Counted from the first letter of the stretch, positions 11,801 to 26,800 are shown. The stretch is 64,000 nt of DNA from Monodelphis domestica (GCF_027887165.1 NC_077228.1:110626086-110690085), one strand, 5' to 3'. Notes: generated by a model from the sequence alone, not told the origin. Numbers and translations: made by a program.

Positions 11801-14800
11801 TCAGGGGAGGGAATTTCCATCTCCCCTGGAGACCCAGTGAACAGATGAGATGACTCACCTTCTGAGGCTCTGGCTTTGAGCAGTGTTCCCAGACTAGGTC
11901 AGGATGGCCTTGATATCTGGCTTTGAAGTTTACCCCCCTCTGAATCCCCGATAAGAGGAGGCTAGGCATCTGTAGTCCAGTAGGAGGTGAGTTCCCACTG
12001 TACTGGCAGAGCGCCTAATAGGGGTAACCTTGGGCCAGAAGCAGAGATGGGGTCTGGGTAAGATTTAGCATGGGGCCAACCTAGTTTCTCTCTTTCCTTT
12101 TATGCAGAAGGGACAGGGTCCCTTTGATGAGCTAGGAGCCCAGGGCAGTCATTCCTGTCCACCACCCCTCATCCCATGGACTTCACAGTCTAGTTCCTGT
12201 CCCCTGAGGCCATTTAAGGGGCTTTCTGTCCCAGAGTCTCAATGCAGATGAATTGGGAGCCTCCTTCCTTCCCCCAGGCCACCTTTGTTCCCCTGCCTGT
12301 CTTGAATAAGTCAGACGAACTCATTCAGGGGAAGGGGAGGGAAGGAGATGGGAGCTGGAGGTAGGGCTGGACCGTCCTGGCTTTACTCCAGTCCCAGCTG
12401 CAGAGTGGGGCTGGAGATCAGAGGAGGCCCCCATCTGTGCAGGGCAGGCGGGGGAAAAGGGGGGAATCAGCATGGTGCCATCCAGTCAAAGCTGCACAAA
12501 CAGTCGTAAGGTGGCCCCAGAGAGGAGGGAGGGGGAGACACAGGAGCAGAATTTGACTGGGCTCTCTGAAGGCAGGGTCTGGGAGATACTTGGAAGCAGG
12601 AGCTCCCAACTGGAAAGAAATCCAACTTGAGATCTCCTCCCGCCAGCTAGGATGCCTCTCTTCCATCTCTTTCCTAGAGCCCCAGCCTAGACCAATCTGA
12701 TCCTAGATCAGAGCCTTCCTGAAGCCTTAAATAGAATCTGATGTTCCCATGGATATTGGCGAGCACCCCCACTCCTGAATACTCACAGCTGTCGACAGTC
12801 TTGAGGCTAGGGTCATTTCCAGGTTCCCCTTGAGTCCCAGCAGTGCAGGTACCAGGATGAAGACTTCAGTGACATCCTTGAAGACTTCCCAGTGCTGTAA
12901 GACAGGAAGAGGGTCCAGGGATAAGAGCAAGGCAGGAGATGAGTCTTGGGGGGAGGGTCAGCATGGGAGTGAGCACCTTCCCCCCACAATCCCAACACCA
13001 AACTAAGTCAATGGCATACATCTCAGCTCCACAACTGGGCCAATATTCAGTCTGAGGACCCCTTACTTCTGTCTCCCACCTCCAAAAATCATCCCGAGCT
13101 CGATTTAATTCAGTTCACATTAAGTGCTTACTTTGTACCAGCCACCATGCTATAAAGACAAAAATGAAAAATCAGATCCCTGAGCTCAAAGGAGCCTGGG
13201 CCGCTGTGGCACGTGCTGGATAAGTAAATACAAAGTACAAAAGAGAGATATACAAAGTAATTTCAAAAAGACGACAACTTTGGAAAGGGCTCTGGGTGAA
13301 AGAAATACTTCTTCACAACTCTTTGAAGGAAGGTAGGAATTCTAGGCGCTCAGTGGATAGAAAGCCCAAGCCTAGAGATGGGAGGGCCTGGGTGTGACCT
13401 TGGGTAAGTCATTTAACCCCATTTGACTAGTCCTTCCAGCTCTTCTCTCTTGGAAAGGAAACTTAGAACAGCAATTCTAACTCCAATGTCTCTGCATGAG
13501 AGATCCCTCATCTCATTCCCCACTCCCTATCTTTTTTTTTTTTTTAACCCTAAGAACTTCTGTCTTAGAATTGATATGAGCATTGGGTCCAAGGCAGAAG
13601 AGCAATAAGGGCTAGGCAATGGGGGCTACGTGACCTGCCCAGGATCACATGGCCAGAAAGTGTTTGAGGGCACATCTGAACCCAGGACATCTCAATGTCC
13701 AGATCTGGCACTCTGATCCACAGAGCCACTTAGCTGCCCCCTAGTGTACTTTCTTTTTAGGCCTGTCACTTAGAATCTCTGACTCATCTCCAAATTCTTT
13801 TCCTGTGAGCCACCTGCCTCAGCTCCTCACCTTCCCTCATCTGTGTACAAGTTGGGTGTATTCTGGTCCCCTCTCTTCCAGGGCAGGGACTCTGCTATGC
13901 CTACTCGTACTATAGGACTAGCATTAGAAATATCTGTTGGATTCATTCGGGTTGAACATCTTCAGCTTGATCCCCTGCAAATCATCAACCTGCCCCCCCC
14001 AATGCCCTGATTCGCCTTTAGCTCCATTTCTCTGTAGCCCCGTCCCTGAGCATTATTGATTCAGCTGTTTTATGCTGGGCTCTTCAGGGCTGGCGCTGAG
14101 CAGATTAGAGGGTTTGTTTGATTTCTTTCTCCAAGGGCTTTGCTGTTCTGTTGCAGAAACACCCCTTCAGGACTGCCTGCCCTCCCCCAGGCTCAACCTG
14201 GCTCTGAATCAGGGTTAAAGCCTCAAGACCACCAAGGACCCATCTTTCCTAGGTCCATCCTCGCCCTCCTCCTTCTGCTGTGACTAGGAAAGGTGGTAGG
14301 ATATAGGAGAAAGAACACTGGATTTGGGAATGAGGAAACCTGGTTTCATAGGGTTTAAGAGTCCATCCCTGATGTTACAGATGAGGACACAGTTCAGAGG
14401 TGACTTGACCAAGGCCAAACGAGTAGAAGAGCTACGATTGTGACTTTGATGTTGAGTCATTTCAGGCATGTCCGAGTAGGCCACATCTGGGGTTTTCTCA
14501 GCAAAGATCCTGGAGTTGTTTGCCTTTTCTTTTTACAGCTCATTTTATAGATGAGGAAATTGAGGCAAACAGAATTAAGTGACTTGCCTAGGGTCATACT
14601 GCAAATATGTGTCTGAGGCCAGATTTGAACTCATGAAGACGAGTCTTCTTGATTCCAAGCCTAGTGCCCCCTAGGATCTGCACTAGGGATCTACAAGTCT
14701 CATGCTCTTGCTATTACCAATGTTATCTTTGGATTGCTAGATTCCCTTCCCTCTCCCCTCACTGGGCCCTCGTCAGCCCTCATCCTCTTGACCATTTCCC

Positions 14801-17800
14801 TCAAGAGGGCAGGGTGTGGATTAGAGTGAGGAAGTCACTAGATTCCAGGGAGAGAGGTGGTTCACTGGTTTAGAGTTACCTGAGCTGGGACTGACGGTGA
14901 ATGAATGCACATTGGCCCAGAGCCAAAGCCACCCACTCCCTTGTCCCTGGTGAGGAAAGGTGGCTATGGTGTCTGAGGTTTCTTATTTAGTATCTCAAAT
15001 GGCCAGACCCTGGGGTTGAGGGCTGGGCTGGGCGGTCAGGATGAGTAACCGAGGTGGAGTGGCAAATAGCACTAGGAATACAACCTGGATTCTAGATTTA
15101 GCTTGGCCACTAACCAGCTGTGTGCCCTTCTGCACAGTTTCCTTTCCTGTATCTTAACTTCATCATCTGTAAAAAGGGGAAGACAGGATTAGACAGCAAT
15201 ATAGGCCTCTTTCCTCTATGGATGGGTTCTAATGACTTCCATAAACCTCCCTTCTTGAGTTAAGGACAAGAATCGGGATGAGGAAGAGAGCCTGAGTGAG
15301 AATCATGCAAGTTGTGGGAGAAGCAGATGCACATTCCTCCTTCCTATTTTGGGGCAGCCTCTTCTCCTACAGGAAAACACCACCAAGAACTCAAGAGTCT
15401 AAAGGGGGCTGGGACTAATTTCATTAGTGTTAGATCTCCCCCATTTCCTGGTTACCCTTAGCACAGATATAAGGACTTTCTCAGGGGCATTCACACTCCT
15501 CGAGCTCTCCAGCCCCAATGCCAGATACCCCAGTATCCATTCTCACAGCACCCTAATTTGGATAGCTTCCCCAAAGTGGAGAAACACAAATCCCTCTTTA
15601 GCCTGAAGAACTGTGTCAAAGAGAGGAAAAGGGTTAATGATAGTCTGCCTCAGTTGGAGAGGCTGCACCACCTGCCTAGGAGGGAATGAACAGGGACTAT
15701 TGCTCTTGGACACAATCAGTACATACCATTGGTGTTCCAGTTTCCTGCCAGTGGGCCTCTAGTTCCCCTCCTCCTCCGTCTCCCAAAGTGGATAAGCAGT
15801 TGTTGGGGCTAGGGGAAAAATCCTCCCATCATTCTGTCCCATTCTATTCATGCCCCCCGCCCCCCCGCATGGTGTCAGCCTCACATTCCCATAGTGAACC
15901 TCCTCTTGACAGTGGGAACAACTAATCTTCAGATCACAGATGTAAAACTGGAAGGGAAATGATAAGAGCCCATCTGCTTGAACCTCCCTATTTTAAAGAG
16001 AAGGAAACAGAGACCGAGAGAAAGGAAATGACTTGCTGAAGGTCATATAGACCGTAAGTGACATCGTTGTAATTCAAACCCAATTCCTCTAAGTTTAGCA
16101 CTTTCCCCACCATAAACTTTCTAGGTTCAAAATTTTCCTTTACCCCGGAGCTCTTCTCATTCTAGATCTATCCTCTTTTCTATAAGCAAATTCTTTTCCA
16201 TTTCTCTCCTGCTGCCAAAAACAGTCACCACGGATGGTCAGATGAGACCTTCTGCCCCACACCTTGTGTAGCTGCTGGGGGATAGTACAGTAGCAAGGGG
16301 AAGTACGCACAGGAGAAAGGCCCACATTTACTCAGAGGGAATTTCTTGCTTTGGCACTCAAGGCCCTGGTCCCAGTCTTCCTTCTCAGCTTCTCTTATTT
16401 GGATCCCCTGTGCTCTAGCTAACCTGAGCTCTTTAAACAAGTCCCTATGCCTTTCTAGATCCCAGATTTGCTTATACTATTTCCTATTCCTTAAATGTTC
16501 TCACTCCTTTCTTCTCCATCTGTTGAAACACTTTATTATCCTGCAAGTTTTAACACAAATTATATATCTATCAGCTTTTCCCAATTCCTCCAACTAGAAA
16601 TAAGTTTTTCCTTCTTTGAACTCTCATTATGGTGGACTAGAAATAACAAGCCTTTGAATCAGGAAAGACCTGTGTTTGTACCCCACTTCTGACTTAACTG
16701 TGACTCTGAGAAGTCACTTTACCTCAATCTGCCTTAGTTTCCTCATCTGCAAAAGTGTTTATAATAGCACCTCCCTTCTAGTGTTGTTTTGAGGACAAAA
16801 GGAGATATTAGACATCAAGTGTTTTGCAGACTTTAGGTGCCATTTATATATTAGCTGTTATTATAGGGTTATTGTAAGATTCATAATGTATGCATACAGC
16901 TTTGCAAACCTCAAAGCACTGTATATAAGTCAGCTATTGTGTATCTCTTGTGTACATAACATACTTTTAAAATATAAGCTATTTGCCCACCGATACCTTA
17001 TCTTCAATATTATTATTTAGTATCAATCACAGTGATTATAATCTCATTTGATCCTCAAAACAATTGCATGATATCAGAAACATACCATTTTACAGATGAA
17101 GAAACCGAGGTTCATTGCTGTGGTCACAGATCAAATAAGTACCCATGGCAGGATTTAAACCTGTTTTTTCATGACTAATAGTCCTTGTTCTTTCTGTTGT
17201 CCAAATAATTATCTTAACTAATGGACCCAAGCTCAGACCTTTGGGTCAGAATAGGCATGTTTCCCTGGCAGCCCCTGATTCTTTGGAAACCTCCTAGCCC
17301 CAAGGGAAGAGGAACCCTTTTATTCTCTCCACCTCCATACAGAACAATCTTTTCAACATAGGAAGTCTATTCCTCCTCCCACTCTAAGTACATATTTATC
17401 TCCCAAATACCAATCTTCTTCCTCTATCCCAAGTTTGGCAGTTCATAAAGCAGTCACCCTGGGCCAAAAAGCTTCAGCGTGTTTGGGAAATGGGGGGGGG
17501 GGGGAATGGGGAACTGAGAGCTAGAAGTGGCAAGTCCCTAGTGCCAAGGAGTGGGCTGGAAAATTGCAAAAGTCAGATAGTGGCTCCTCTTTCCCCTCAT
17601 CTAGTTCAGACCCACCCTGCTCAGCTAGAAAAAAACACTGGTTTAAATGCCAGTGGCTGCCCATGAATTGGAGCCAGGAAGCCAAGTCACCCCCCACATC
17701 TTCCTGCTCTTTCTATAGATGGAAAAGTGTAAATTCTAAGAAGGTCTGCTCTCTTCCTGGAACATGGACACCCATGTGCTGTTTCTGTCTTACATGTCTG

Positions 17801-20800
17801 AAGGGTCCTTTTCATCCACATGGATAATGTACATGTATTCTCATCCCTCTTTGAAAACCTCTTGAGCCCCCAAACCTCTGAGCTCCTTAGAGATGGGAGG
17901 TAAGATGTAGTCTTCTCTTTGGGAGATTCCTTCACTTCTTACCCCAACTTTCTTTGTTCCAGCTATACTCTCTGTCTTTTCCCAAATCCCCCTTTCTCCA
18001 CCATGGTCACCGAAAAATCCTCTTGACTCTGAGCTTTCCTAACATCTAAGCACTCCACTACTCTAAGAGGGGGGCCCAGAGAGGAAGAGGAAGAAGAGCA
18101 ACTTAGTCATCCATCCAAGGGAGACAAAAAAAGTTCAGAGCCAAGAAAGAAGGGAAGTATATTTATGACAATAAGAGGACCCCAAGTGACACCTCAACTC
18201 TTAGCTCAAATGATTGGATTGCCTATTTTCAGCCAAAATGCTTTGAGGACATAGGGAGGAAGTGAGGAGTGGAACCCTGTCTACCCTCCCTCAGGAGGCA
18301 GCCGGAGTTTACTCTTGAGATCAGATCGGAGTGTTCTGCTCTTCATCCTGCCCGGAGTTCTCCACCCCCTGAGGAATCCTCTAGGCGCTAGGGTAAGGGG
18401 CCAGTCAGCACAAGCGCAGCTTGATCCCCACATCTGAGGGGAGAAGGCAAGAGGTAAGCCCAAGACAAACAAACCCCTTGATGGCAGGCGGGGTCCAAAG
18501 AGGGGAGAAGCAGAAGGATGCAGCCAAATTAAACTGAGGCTGAGCCTGTGCTTGAGCTTGGGGGGGGGGGGGCACACAAGAACTTCAGTAGAATTCCACC
18601 AATTGGGAGAGGGATGTTTCTTTTCCATACTGCCCTACCTCCTCAAGCCCCATTCCCACCCTTTACCGTGTGTGTGCGCGCGCAATGGTGCAGATTTCCA
18701 GGCTATTTCTCCCCTCCGCAATCAAAGTCAGAGACATGGGGATCACCTTGAGGTAGCACTGTGCAGTGAAATGAAGGCTGCATTTGGAACTGGGGCCCTG
18801 AATTTGAATCCTGGTTTTGTCATTTCCTGTGTAACTGGCTAAACCATTTAACACTTTTAAGATTTCTTATTTGTAAAATGAGGTGGAAGTTGAATAAGAT
18901 GCTCTTTAGGGTCTTTTGCAGCTCTAATGGTCCAATGGTCCTATGAATTTCCATTAAGTTGTTTATAAGTAGCATGCTAGGATGAGGATAACTCTAGAGA
19001 GTTATAGCTCTCTCACTCTCAATGTGATTCTAATGGCCTTAACCCATTGGGGGAGGCTGACAACAAAGGATGGAAGTAGGCTGAGTAAGGTAGTTTCTAT
19101 CCTTCTTTGTCACCTCTCTCCACTTTATAGAATACTGAACTTGGAAATCGAGAAGATTCTTGGTTTGAACCCCACTTTCAATATTTAGGAGCTATATGAC
19201 TAAGGGGAAAATCAATGAGCATCTCAGACTGCTAAATCCCAGACTTTTCCTTGGTTCTCATCTTTCTTGGCCTTTCTGGAGTATTCAGAATTGTTGGCCA
19301 TGCCCTTCCCTCCTTCTTGAATAATTTCTCCCTGGACTTTTGTGATACTACCCTTTTCTGGTTTTCCTCCCACCACTTTGGCTACTGTTTCTTAGTCTTT
19401 TTTGCTGGATCATTTAAGTGTAGCTGTACTCCAAGGGTCAGTTGGGGGCTCACTTGGCTCTTTATTTCTTTCTCTTGGTGACCTCATTGGTTCCCATGAA
19501 GTTACCTCTCCTTCCTATAAGATGACTTCTAAATATATACATCCAGTCCTTATCTATCTCCTGAGCTTCCATCCTGTATTACCAACTGGTTACTGTCTAT
19601 CTCCGACTTGATTTCCCCAAGTCATTTCAGACTTGACATGAATCTGACTTCATTCTCTTTCCCCTCTTCTTAAATTCCATATTTCTGCAAAGGTCACCAG
19701 GGGAAGGGGAGATGGAATGTATACTATATGCCAAGGACTGTAGTAAGTACTTTGTACAAATATTATTTCATTTGATCCTTGCAACAAACCTGTGAGGCAG
19801 GTGTTATTATGATCCTCATTTTATAATTGAAGAAATTGAGGCAGAGATGAAGTGACTCATCAAGTCATACAGCTAGTAAGTTCATGAGAGTGGATTTGAA
19901 CCCAGGTCTTCCTAACTCCAGGCCCAGTCCTCTATCCTCTACCCTACCAGCTATTTCACCATCATTTTTATAATCACTTGGTTTCCTAACCATAGTCACT
20001 GTTGACTCTTTCTTCTCTCCCATTCCATACATCTAATCAGTTGTCAAATAGTGTTGATTCTAATATCTCTCCCATCCACTCTTTCTTCACTGAAATGGCC
20101 ATCAACCTAGCTTAGTCAACCCTTGCTTCTTGCTTGAGTTACTATAGAAGCATGCTAATTGTTCCTTTCAATCTACTCTCCTCACAAACTCCAAATTGGT
20201 ATCTCTATTATGTCTGCGCATGTCCCTCCTCTGCTCAAGAAAGTTCAGTGGCTTCCTCCTACTTCTACGTAAACTCCTTTGTTTGATACCTAAAGCCTTT
20301 CAGAATTTGAGTCCAATTTACCTTTCCTAATTTCATTTTCACATTTTCCTCCTTTCACAAATTCTACCCCCTCAACCCTCAAATCGGCTTGACTCTTGTT
20401 CTTTATATTTGCACATGATATAAAATGTCCTGTTTCCATGCTTTTGTGCAGATTACCATCCATGCTGGGAATGCTTATTCTTCCTCACCTCCTCACACTT
20501 GAGGCATTTCTTGATCTCCACCTCCCCACCCCACCCCAGGCTTCAGGTAGAGAGTCAGTATAGAATTCTGAGCCCGTGACTGATATAACAAAAGAGATAT
20601 TTAAGGAATATACATCTGGCTTCCCTCCTCTCAGGAGAAATGTGTGTGTGTCTGAGCACTTCAGAGCTTGGGGGAGGGAAAACTATGATGAAGGAACAAG
20701 TTGTACAATGCCAGACGCAGAGGTTTGTTTTCATTAACTGTACTTTCTTTGTTAAAGAGCAAGTTCTATTGGGTGAGCAATTATTGGGAATTACCAGTGA

Positions 20801-23800
20801 AATTTTAAAAAAATACAACAATAAACTTCAAAAATATCAATAAACATTAATACACAAAAAAGTGATCAAATGTGATAGGCTTTAGCTGCTCTCAGCAATA
20901 CAATGATCCAGGACAATTCTGAGGGACTAAAGACAAAGAATGCCCTCCACCTCCAGAGAAAAAACTGTTGGAGTCTGAATGCAGATCAGAGTGTGTGATT
21001 TTTCACTTGTTTATTTGGGTATATGTTTTGCAGTTTGGGTTTTATAAGATTATTAATTTACAAAAATGAACAACATGGAAATGTTTTGTGTGATAATACA
21101 TGTATAATCCACATCAAATTGCTTGCCAGCCCCAGGAGCAGGGAGGGAAAGGAGGAAGGCAGACAATTTGAATTGTATGACTTTGGAAAACTCATATGGA
21201 AATTTATTACATGTAATTGATAACAAAAAATTATTAGAATTTTTAAAAAATGAATTTAATGCCTCCCATCAACAAACAGGCCAGATTGGAGGGAAGAGAG
21301 ATTTATTAGAGATCTGTGCTACCAGGGTAAAGCGACAATCAAGAAACAAGGCAATGAGGGTAGGGACTCAGTATTTTTTTTTAAATCTTCTCCAAAGCCT
21401 GGACTCTGCTCCTAATCAGCACTTGTTAAATGTTGACTGATAGTACATACAAGAGACAATTCAGAGGAAGAAACAGGGGTTGTATATAGTGTTCCTCTCC
21501 CCTAGTTACCACGTGTGTACTTTTAATTTTTCTGGGTACCTGTTGTTTCCTGAGGACAAGGCCTTTCCATAGTGCCCAGCACACTGGAATTATTGTAGAT
21601 GCTGAATAAAATGTTTGCTGAAATGAATCAGGCTCATTCATCTATAAAATGGAGCTAACAGGACCCATAGCACCTATCTTCCCAAAGATGCCCTATCAAT
21701 ACTAAGTATCGTTCCAAGGCAGACAAGCAGGAGGGCTAGGCAATCGGAGTTAGGTGACTTGCCCAGTGTCATATAGCTAGGAAGTATCTGAGGCCAGATT
21801 TGGAGTTAAAGGTCTTTTCTAAGTCTCAGACATATATGAAGGTTAGCTAGGGTTACATCAGGACCAGAAAATCTATCACCAAAAGCAGCTAGCTGATTGA
21901 GACTGAACTTTTCCAGACTTAGCTGGACTGGACCATCTTCTAGGCCTTTCTAGTATGGTAGCACCTGTCAGAGCTTGTGATCATCTGGCATGTAGCTTTT
22001 GAGAGCTTAGGGTAGTTCCTGCAACACTAAGTAAGGCACCGAGGTGGGACTTTATTAGAGAGAGACACAAAATGGGTAGGCATGGATCCGTTGTGATCTG
22101 CCTGTTTGGAGAGAGCAGCCATCTAAGCCACTTCCCTTCTTCCTATAAACAAACATCCCCACATCTCCCCCAACCTCTTCTTCCTTCCATCCCTGGTAAC
22201 TGTCATTTATATCTTGCTTCTGTTTTGTGGCTCAACTTGTTAAGGCCATCTTCAATGCCCATCTCCACTTTTTTCCTTCTCATTTTCTTCTTAAAACTCT
22301 GCATCTGGCTTTCAACCCCATCATCCAACTGACACTGCTCTCTTGAAAGTCAGTAATGACACAAAAAAGTCAATAAAGATCTTTTAATTGTCAAATCTAG
22401 GGGCAGCCAGGTGGTGTAGTGTATAGAGAGCCAGGTCTAGAGTGGAAGAACTTGGATTCAAATGCTATCCTGGAGTTGTTCCTGGGACAGAAAGTAAGGG
22501 TTTTTAAAAAATTGTTAAATCTAATGGTCTTTTCTCAGTTCTCATCTTTCTTGACTCTTCTGCAGAGTTTGACAATCAATCACCCACTTCTCTTTAGTTT
22601 TCACTACACTTCTCTCTTGTGGTTCTCCCCTTACTTGTTCAAACACATTCTGGCTCCTTTCCTAGACCTTCATCCAGGTCATACTCAAGTAGCCCTAGGT
22701 GTTTCTCAAAGCTTTGTCCTGGAGAAGACTCTCTTTTCTTCTCCCTCTATACTTGTCACTCAGTGATCTCATAAGCTCCCATGGATTCAATTATAATCTG
22801 TATGCTGTTGATTCCCAAATCGACTTACCCATTATTTCCTATCCTCTTGATTCAGATCTCCAGCTGCCTACTAAACACCTGAAACTGGATGTTCCACAGT
22901 CAGCAGAAACTCAACATGTCCAAAACGGAATTCATTATCTACCCAATGAAATAATAATTGTAAAATGCTCACTATGGTGTTTTTTATGGAATAGGTACTG
23001 TTTGGGGGCAGCCAGGCCTACAAATGGGAGGTCCTGGGTTCAAATGTGGATTCAGACACTTCTTAGCTGTGTGACCCTGGGCAAGTCACTTAACCTCCAC
23101 TGCCTAATCCTTACAGTTCTTCTGCCTTGGAAGTGATACACAGTATTGATATTAGGACAGATGGTATGGATTAAAAAAAAAAAGAATACATATTAGTTCC
23201 TTTTTCCTTCCCCCACACAAAATATTTCTTTTTCTGAATTTTCCTATTCCTGGGAGTTCACTACTCTCCTTCCAGTTACTCAAACTAGCAACGTATGATT
23301 CATCTTCAATTTTTCACCCTCATATCTAATCTGATGCCAGATCCTGTTGATTCTATCTTGAGGATATCTTAATATGCTTCCCTTCTCACCTCTGACCCAG
23401 CTACCTACCACTCTGATGTTTATCAGCTCATGCTTGGACTATGGTGATAGCCTGCTGTTTAGGTTCCCTGTTTCAAGAAAGCTCCACTCCAGTTTTCCCT
23501 CTACTCAGCTTGCAAACCAATCTTCCTAAAAAGAGGTTCTGACCACAGTCACCCCACTCACTATTCAAGCAACTCTAGAGGTTCCCTATCACTTCCAGGA
23601 TCAAGTATTAAAAGCCTCTGTTTGGTGTCAAAGTCCTTCATACCAGGACCCCTCTTGCCTTTCCAGACTTCTTACTCCTACCAGGCACTCCCGAGAGTCA
23701 GTGACTCGGTTTCCTTGCTGTTTGTAACACAAGACATCCCATTTCCTCACTCAAGCATTTTCACTAGCTGTCTATGCTTCTCTTCTCTATCGTCTGGCTT

Positions 23801-26800
23801 CTTTCCAGCCCCAGCTAGAGCCCCACCTTCTTTAACAAGCTTTTCCCAACCTCCCTTAATGCCGATTACTACCTTTGCTCTCTTGATTATCTCCAATTTA
23901 CCCTGTAATTGTAGTACTAACGGTTAGCATTTATATGATACTTTAAGGTCTGCAAAGTGCTTTACAAATATTTTCTCATTCTATCCTTACCATAACCCTG
24001 AGAAGTAGGTACTATTATTATCCACATCTTACAGAGGAGGAAACTGGGGGGAGGGAGGGAGAGGGAGAGGGAGGGGGGGTGACTTGTCCAGTCACACAAC
24101 TAAGAAGTTTCTGAGGAGGGATTTGAACTCAGATCTTTCTGACTTAGGGTCCAGCACTCTAACAATTGAACCACCTCGTTGCCTGTGACGTGTATCTCTC
24201 TCTATATGTGTATCTATATATCTTCACATATATCTATAGGAGACAACATGCAAACAACTATATACAAATATGATGTATCTATGCATATATTTATATATAT
24301 CAACATGCAACATCTATAATGGCATATGAACTATGTATAACAGATACAAATATATACATAATAAATGTAAGTGATTTAAATAAGGTATTTATGTCCTATT
24401 TAAAATATAGATATTATTTATGAACTGTTTACAGTTTTATAAGATATATGCTTATATATGTGATTTATATGATACGTACATAGTTATCTATCTTATTTGT
24501 ACCTAATGTTTGCATGCTGTCTCCCCCATTTGGACTCTGGTGAACCCTTTGAGAACAGGACTGGTTTTGGTTTTTCCTTTTTCTTTATTACCAGTGTTGA
24601 GACTAGTGTCTGGTACAAAGTCATGCTTAATAAATGCTTCCTGACTGATTGACAGATATTGATGAGATCACAGCTCCATCTGAAAAGCAGTTGTAGCAGG
24701 GTAGGACCACCTTGGCGGCAGAAGAGGAGAAAGTAGCCTCGGCAGGGTCATTTCCAGGGGAACTGGACTGTGCAGCCAGGGAGTGTTTATGGGATCCAAG
24801 GTTTCTCATGAGCCACACAGAATACCTCCCCTACTTCCTGGCTCCCCACAAAACCCCCGGGGTTCAGCCAGCCTTGGCTTCAGTGCTGCCTGCCCCCCCC
24901 CCCCAACACCACCTAGCAAGGCTCAGGGCTCTGGGTGTGGGGAGGGCTATAGAGCTCATTTGTTTGCTCCTTCACTTTCTGACAGCCAGCCTCCAGGCCT
25001 TATCCTTATCTCACTCCAGCTGCTGGAATTGAGGGGTTGAGTGAAGAGGGTTACAGATAAGAGGGGATTACAAGTGCACCCTTGGCTGGAATACAGGCAG
25101 CCTGTTCAGCAGCTTAGAAGGTGAAGCTGTAAAGGGCATGGAATCCCACTGGCAAACCCACCTTTCCCCATCTTCCACCACATCCGACAAATGCCCAGGA
25201 CCGATTTGGGCTTCTGCTCAGTTGTGCTAAGACCCCAGAGGTACTATTACTAACTTGTCTAGTTCCCCCAGAGATAATTCTTCCATTCTCCAATTTCTTA
25301 GACCCAAGATAAACAAAGTGGAGGGTCAGTTCCTCAGAAGGAAGAGGGGGAAAAGAAGAGAGGTCCAAATCAAGAATAAGATTATCTCTTCTCTGCCTCA
25401 TCAGACTACATCTGAAATTCTATGTTCAGTTCTGGGTATCTTAGTTTAAGAAGGCTATTGATAAGCTGTGAAAGGTAAGAGATTGGTGAAGGATCTTGAG
25501 GACTGTCAATGAAGGAATGGATGAAGATACTGGAAATACTTAGTCTGGAGTAGAGAAGCCTTCAGGGAAGGTCAAGAACATGAGAAGGTTTCTTTTTTTT
25601 TCTTTTTTTTTTTAAGTATCTGAAAGGCTGTCCTGTGGAAAAGACATTGGATTTGTTTGTCTGGTTCTAAGGGGCAAAACCAGTGGCAATGGGTACTAGC
25701 TACAATGAGGCGAATTTGGGCTTCATACGTCAGGAAAAACTTTGTAACAGAGAGCCTCTGGAGTTGCCTCTGGAGAAAAAGCATTCATTTCCCCTTTCAG
25801 GAACAGGTTGGATGACCACTTGTCCTTATGAAGATTCGTTCTGGGGGGATATGGACCAAACTAGATAGTCTCAGAAATCCCTTTGAAGAATCTCTCAAAT
25901 TCTGTGATATGGAGATCCTTAGAAATCTAACCACAGTTCCCACTGCCCTGAATGGAAGTCACAGTGTCCCTTGCCTTCCAAAGGATACTTTCCTATGATA
26001 TCACTGTGATGTAATGCCTGTTCTCAGCTCAACTGCTGCTATCTGGTTAGGTCAGCTCAGTTTGACTCCCCATATTGGGGCAGGTGGGGAAGAGAGGGCA
26101 AGGGACAAGAAACCTCCCTCTGGAGGCAACTGATTCCCTTTTGGAGAACTCTCTTTGTTGCAAAGTTTTTCCGGAACCATTGTCATCCACAGAAAATATA
26201 TGACAGCCAGCAGAGACATCAAAGTAGAGAAAAGCATATTTTTATAGATATTCATTCATTCTCTAGCAGGGTCTGAAACCCCTCCTTTTCCTACCTCTTG
26301 ATAGTTCAATTATCTCATTCTCAAGGGCTTTGAAGCTCATGGCAGAGGCTTGGACCAGTTCTAGAATCCTCTGAGTTTGGTGGAAAAGAGGTGCAAAAAG
26401 GGCAGGTAAAGTAGAATGAGACTCCTTCGAGAATCCCAGACCACAACATGTAGGTGGCCCTATTCTCCTCCTAAACTTGAAGAACCTATGGTAACTCTTG
26501 CTCCTGTCATTTTAAAGTTTCATGGGCTCCATATTTTAGACCACTGGTGTCAAATCCAAATGGGAACAGGAGGCCACTAAACCATACATGGGTCCCTGGT
26601 GGCCATATATTGACTTAGAAAACCACATATTCATATTATCTATGTTTTATTGTATTTTGGTTTATCTTATTAAATATTTCTCGTTTGCATTTTACTTTGG
26701 CTCACGCTGTATGTTTGGAGCCTCTAGAAAGAACATAAATTGGGAGATTTTCATGCCATTCACCTTGGAGTCTATGACAAAGAAGGCCTCAAAGTAGGAT

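Larger units (their letters stand above)
22050..23915 (+). repeat. L2-type LINE remnant split by two SINEs
   Basis: L2 landmarks on the plus strand include gaaactggatgttccacagt, aactcaacatgtccaaaacg, cagatcctgttgattctatc and cttccaggatcaagtattaa. SINEs at 22400-22509 and 23004-23184 interrupt it. Open frames within it are decayed LINE sequence. Confidence 0.75.

Noticed and set aside
18281..18628. 115-codon minus-strand frame in SLC41A1 intron 2
   Set aside because: No homology recognised, not bounded by convincing splice sites, and next to a G-run. Probably chance.
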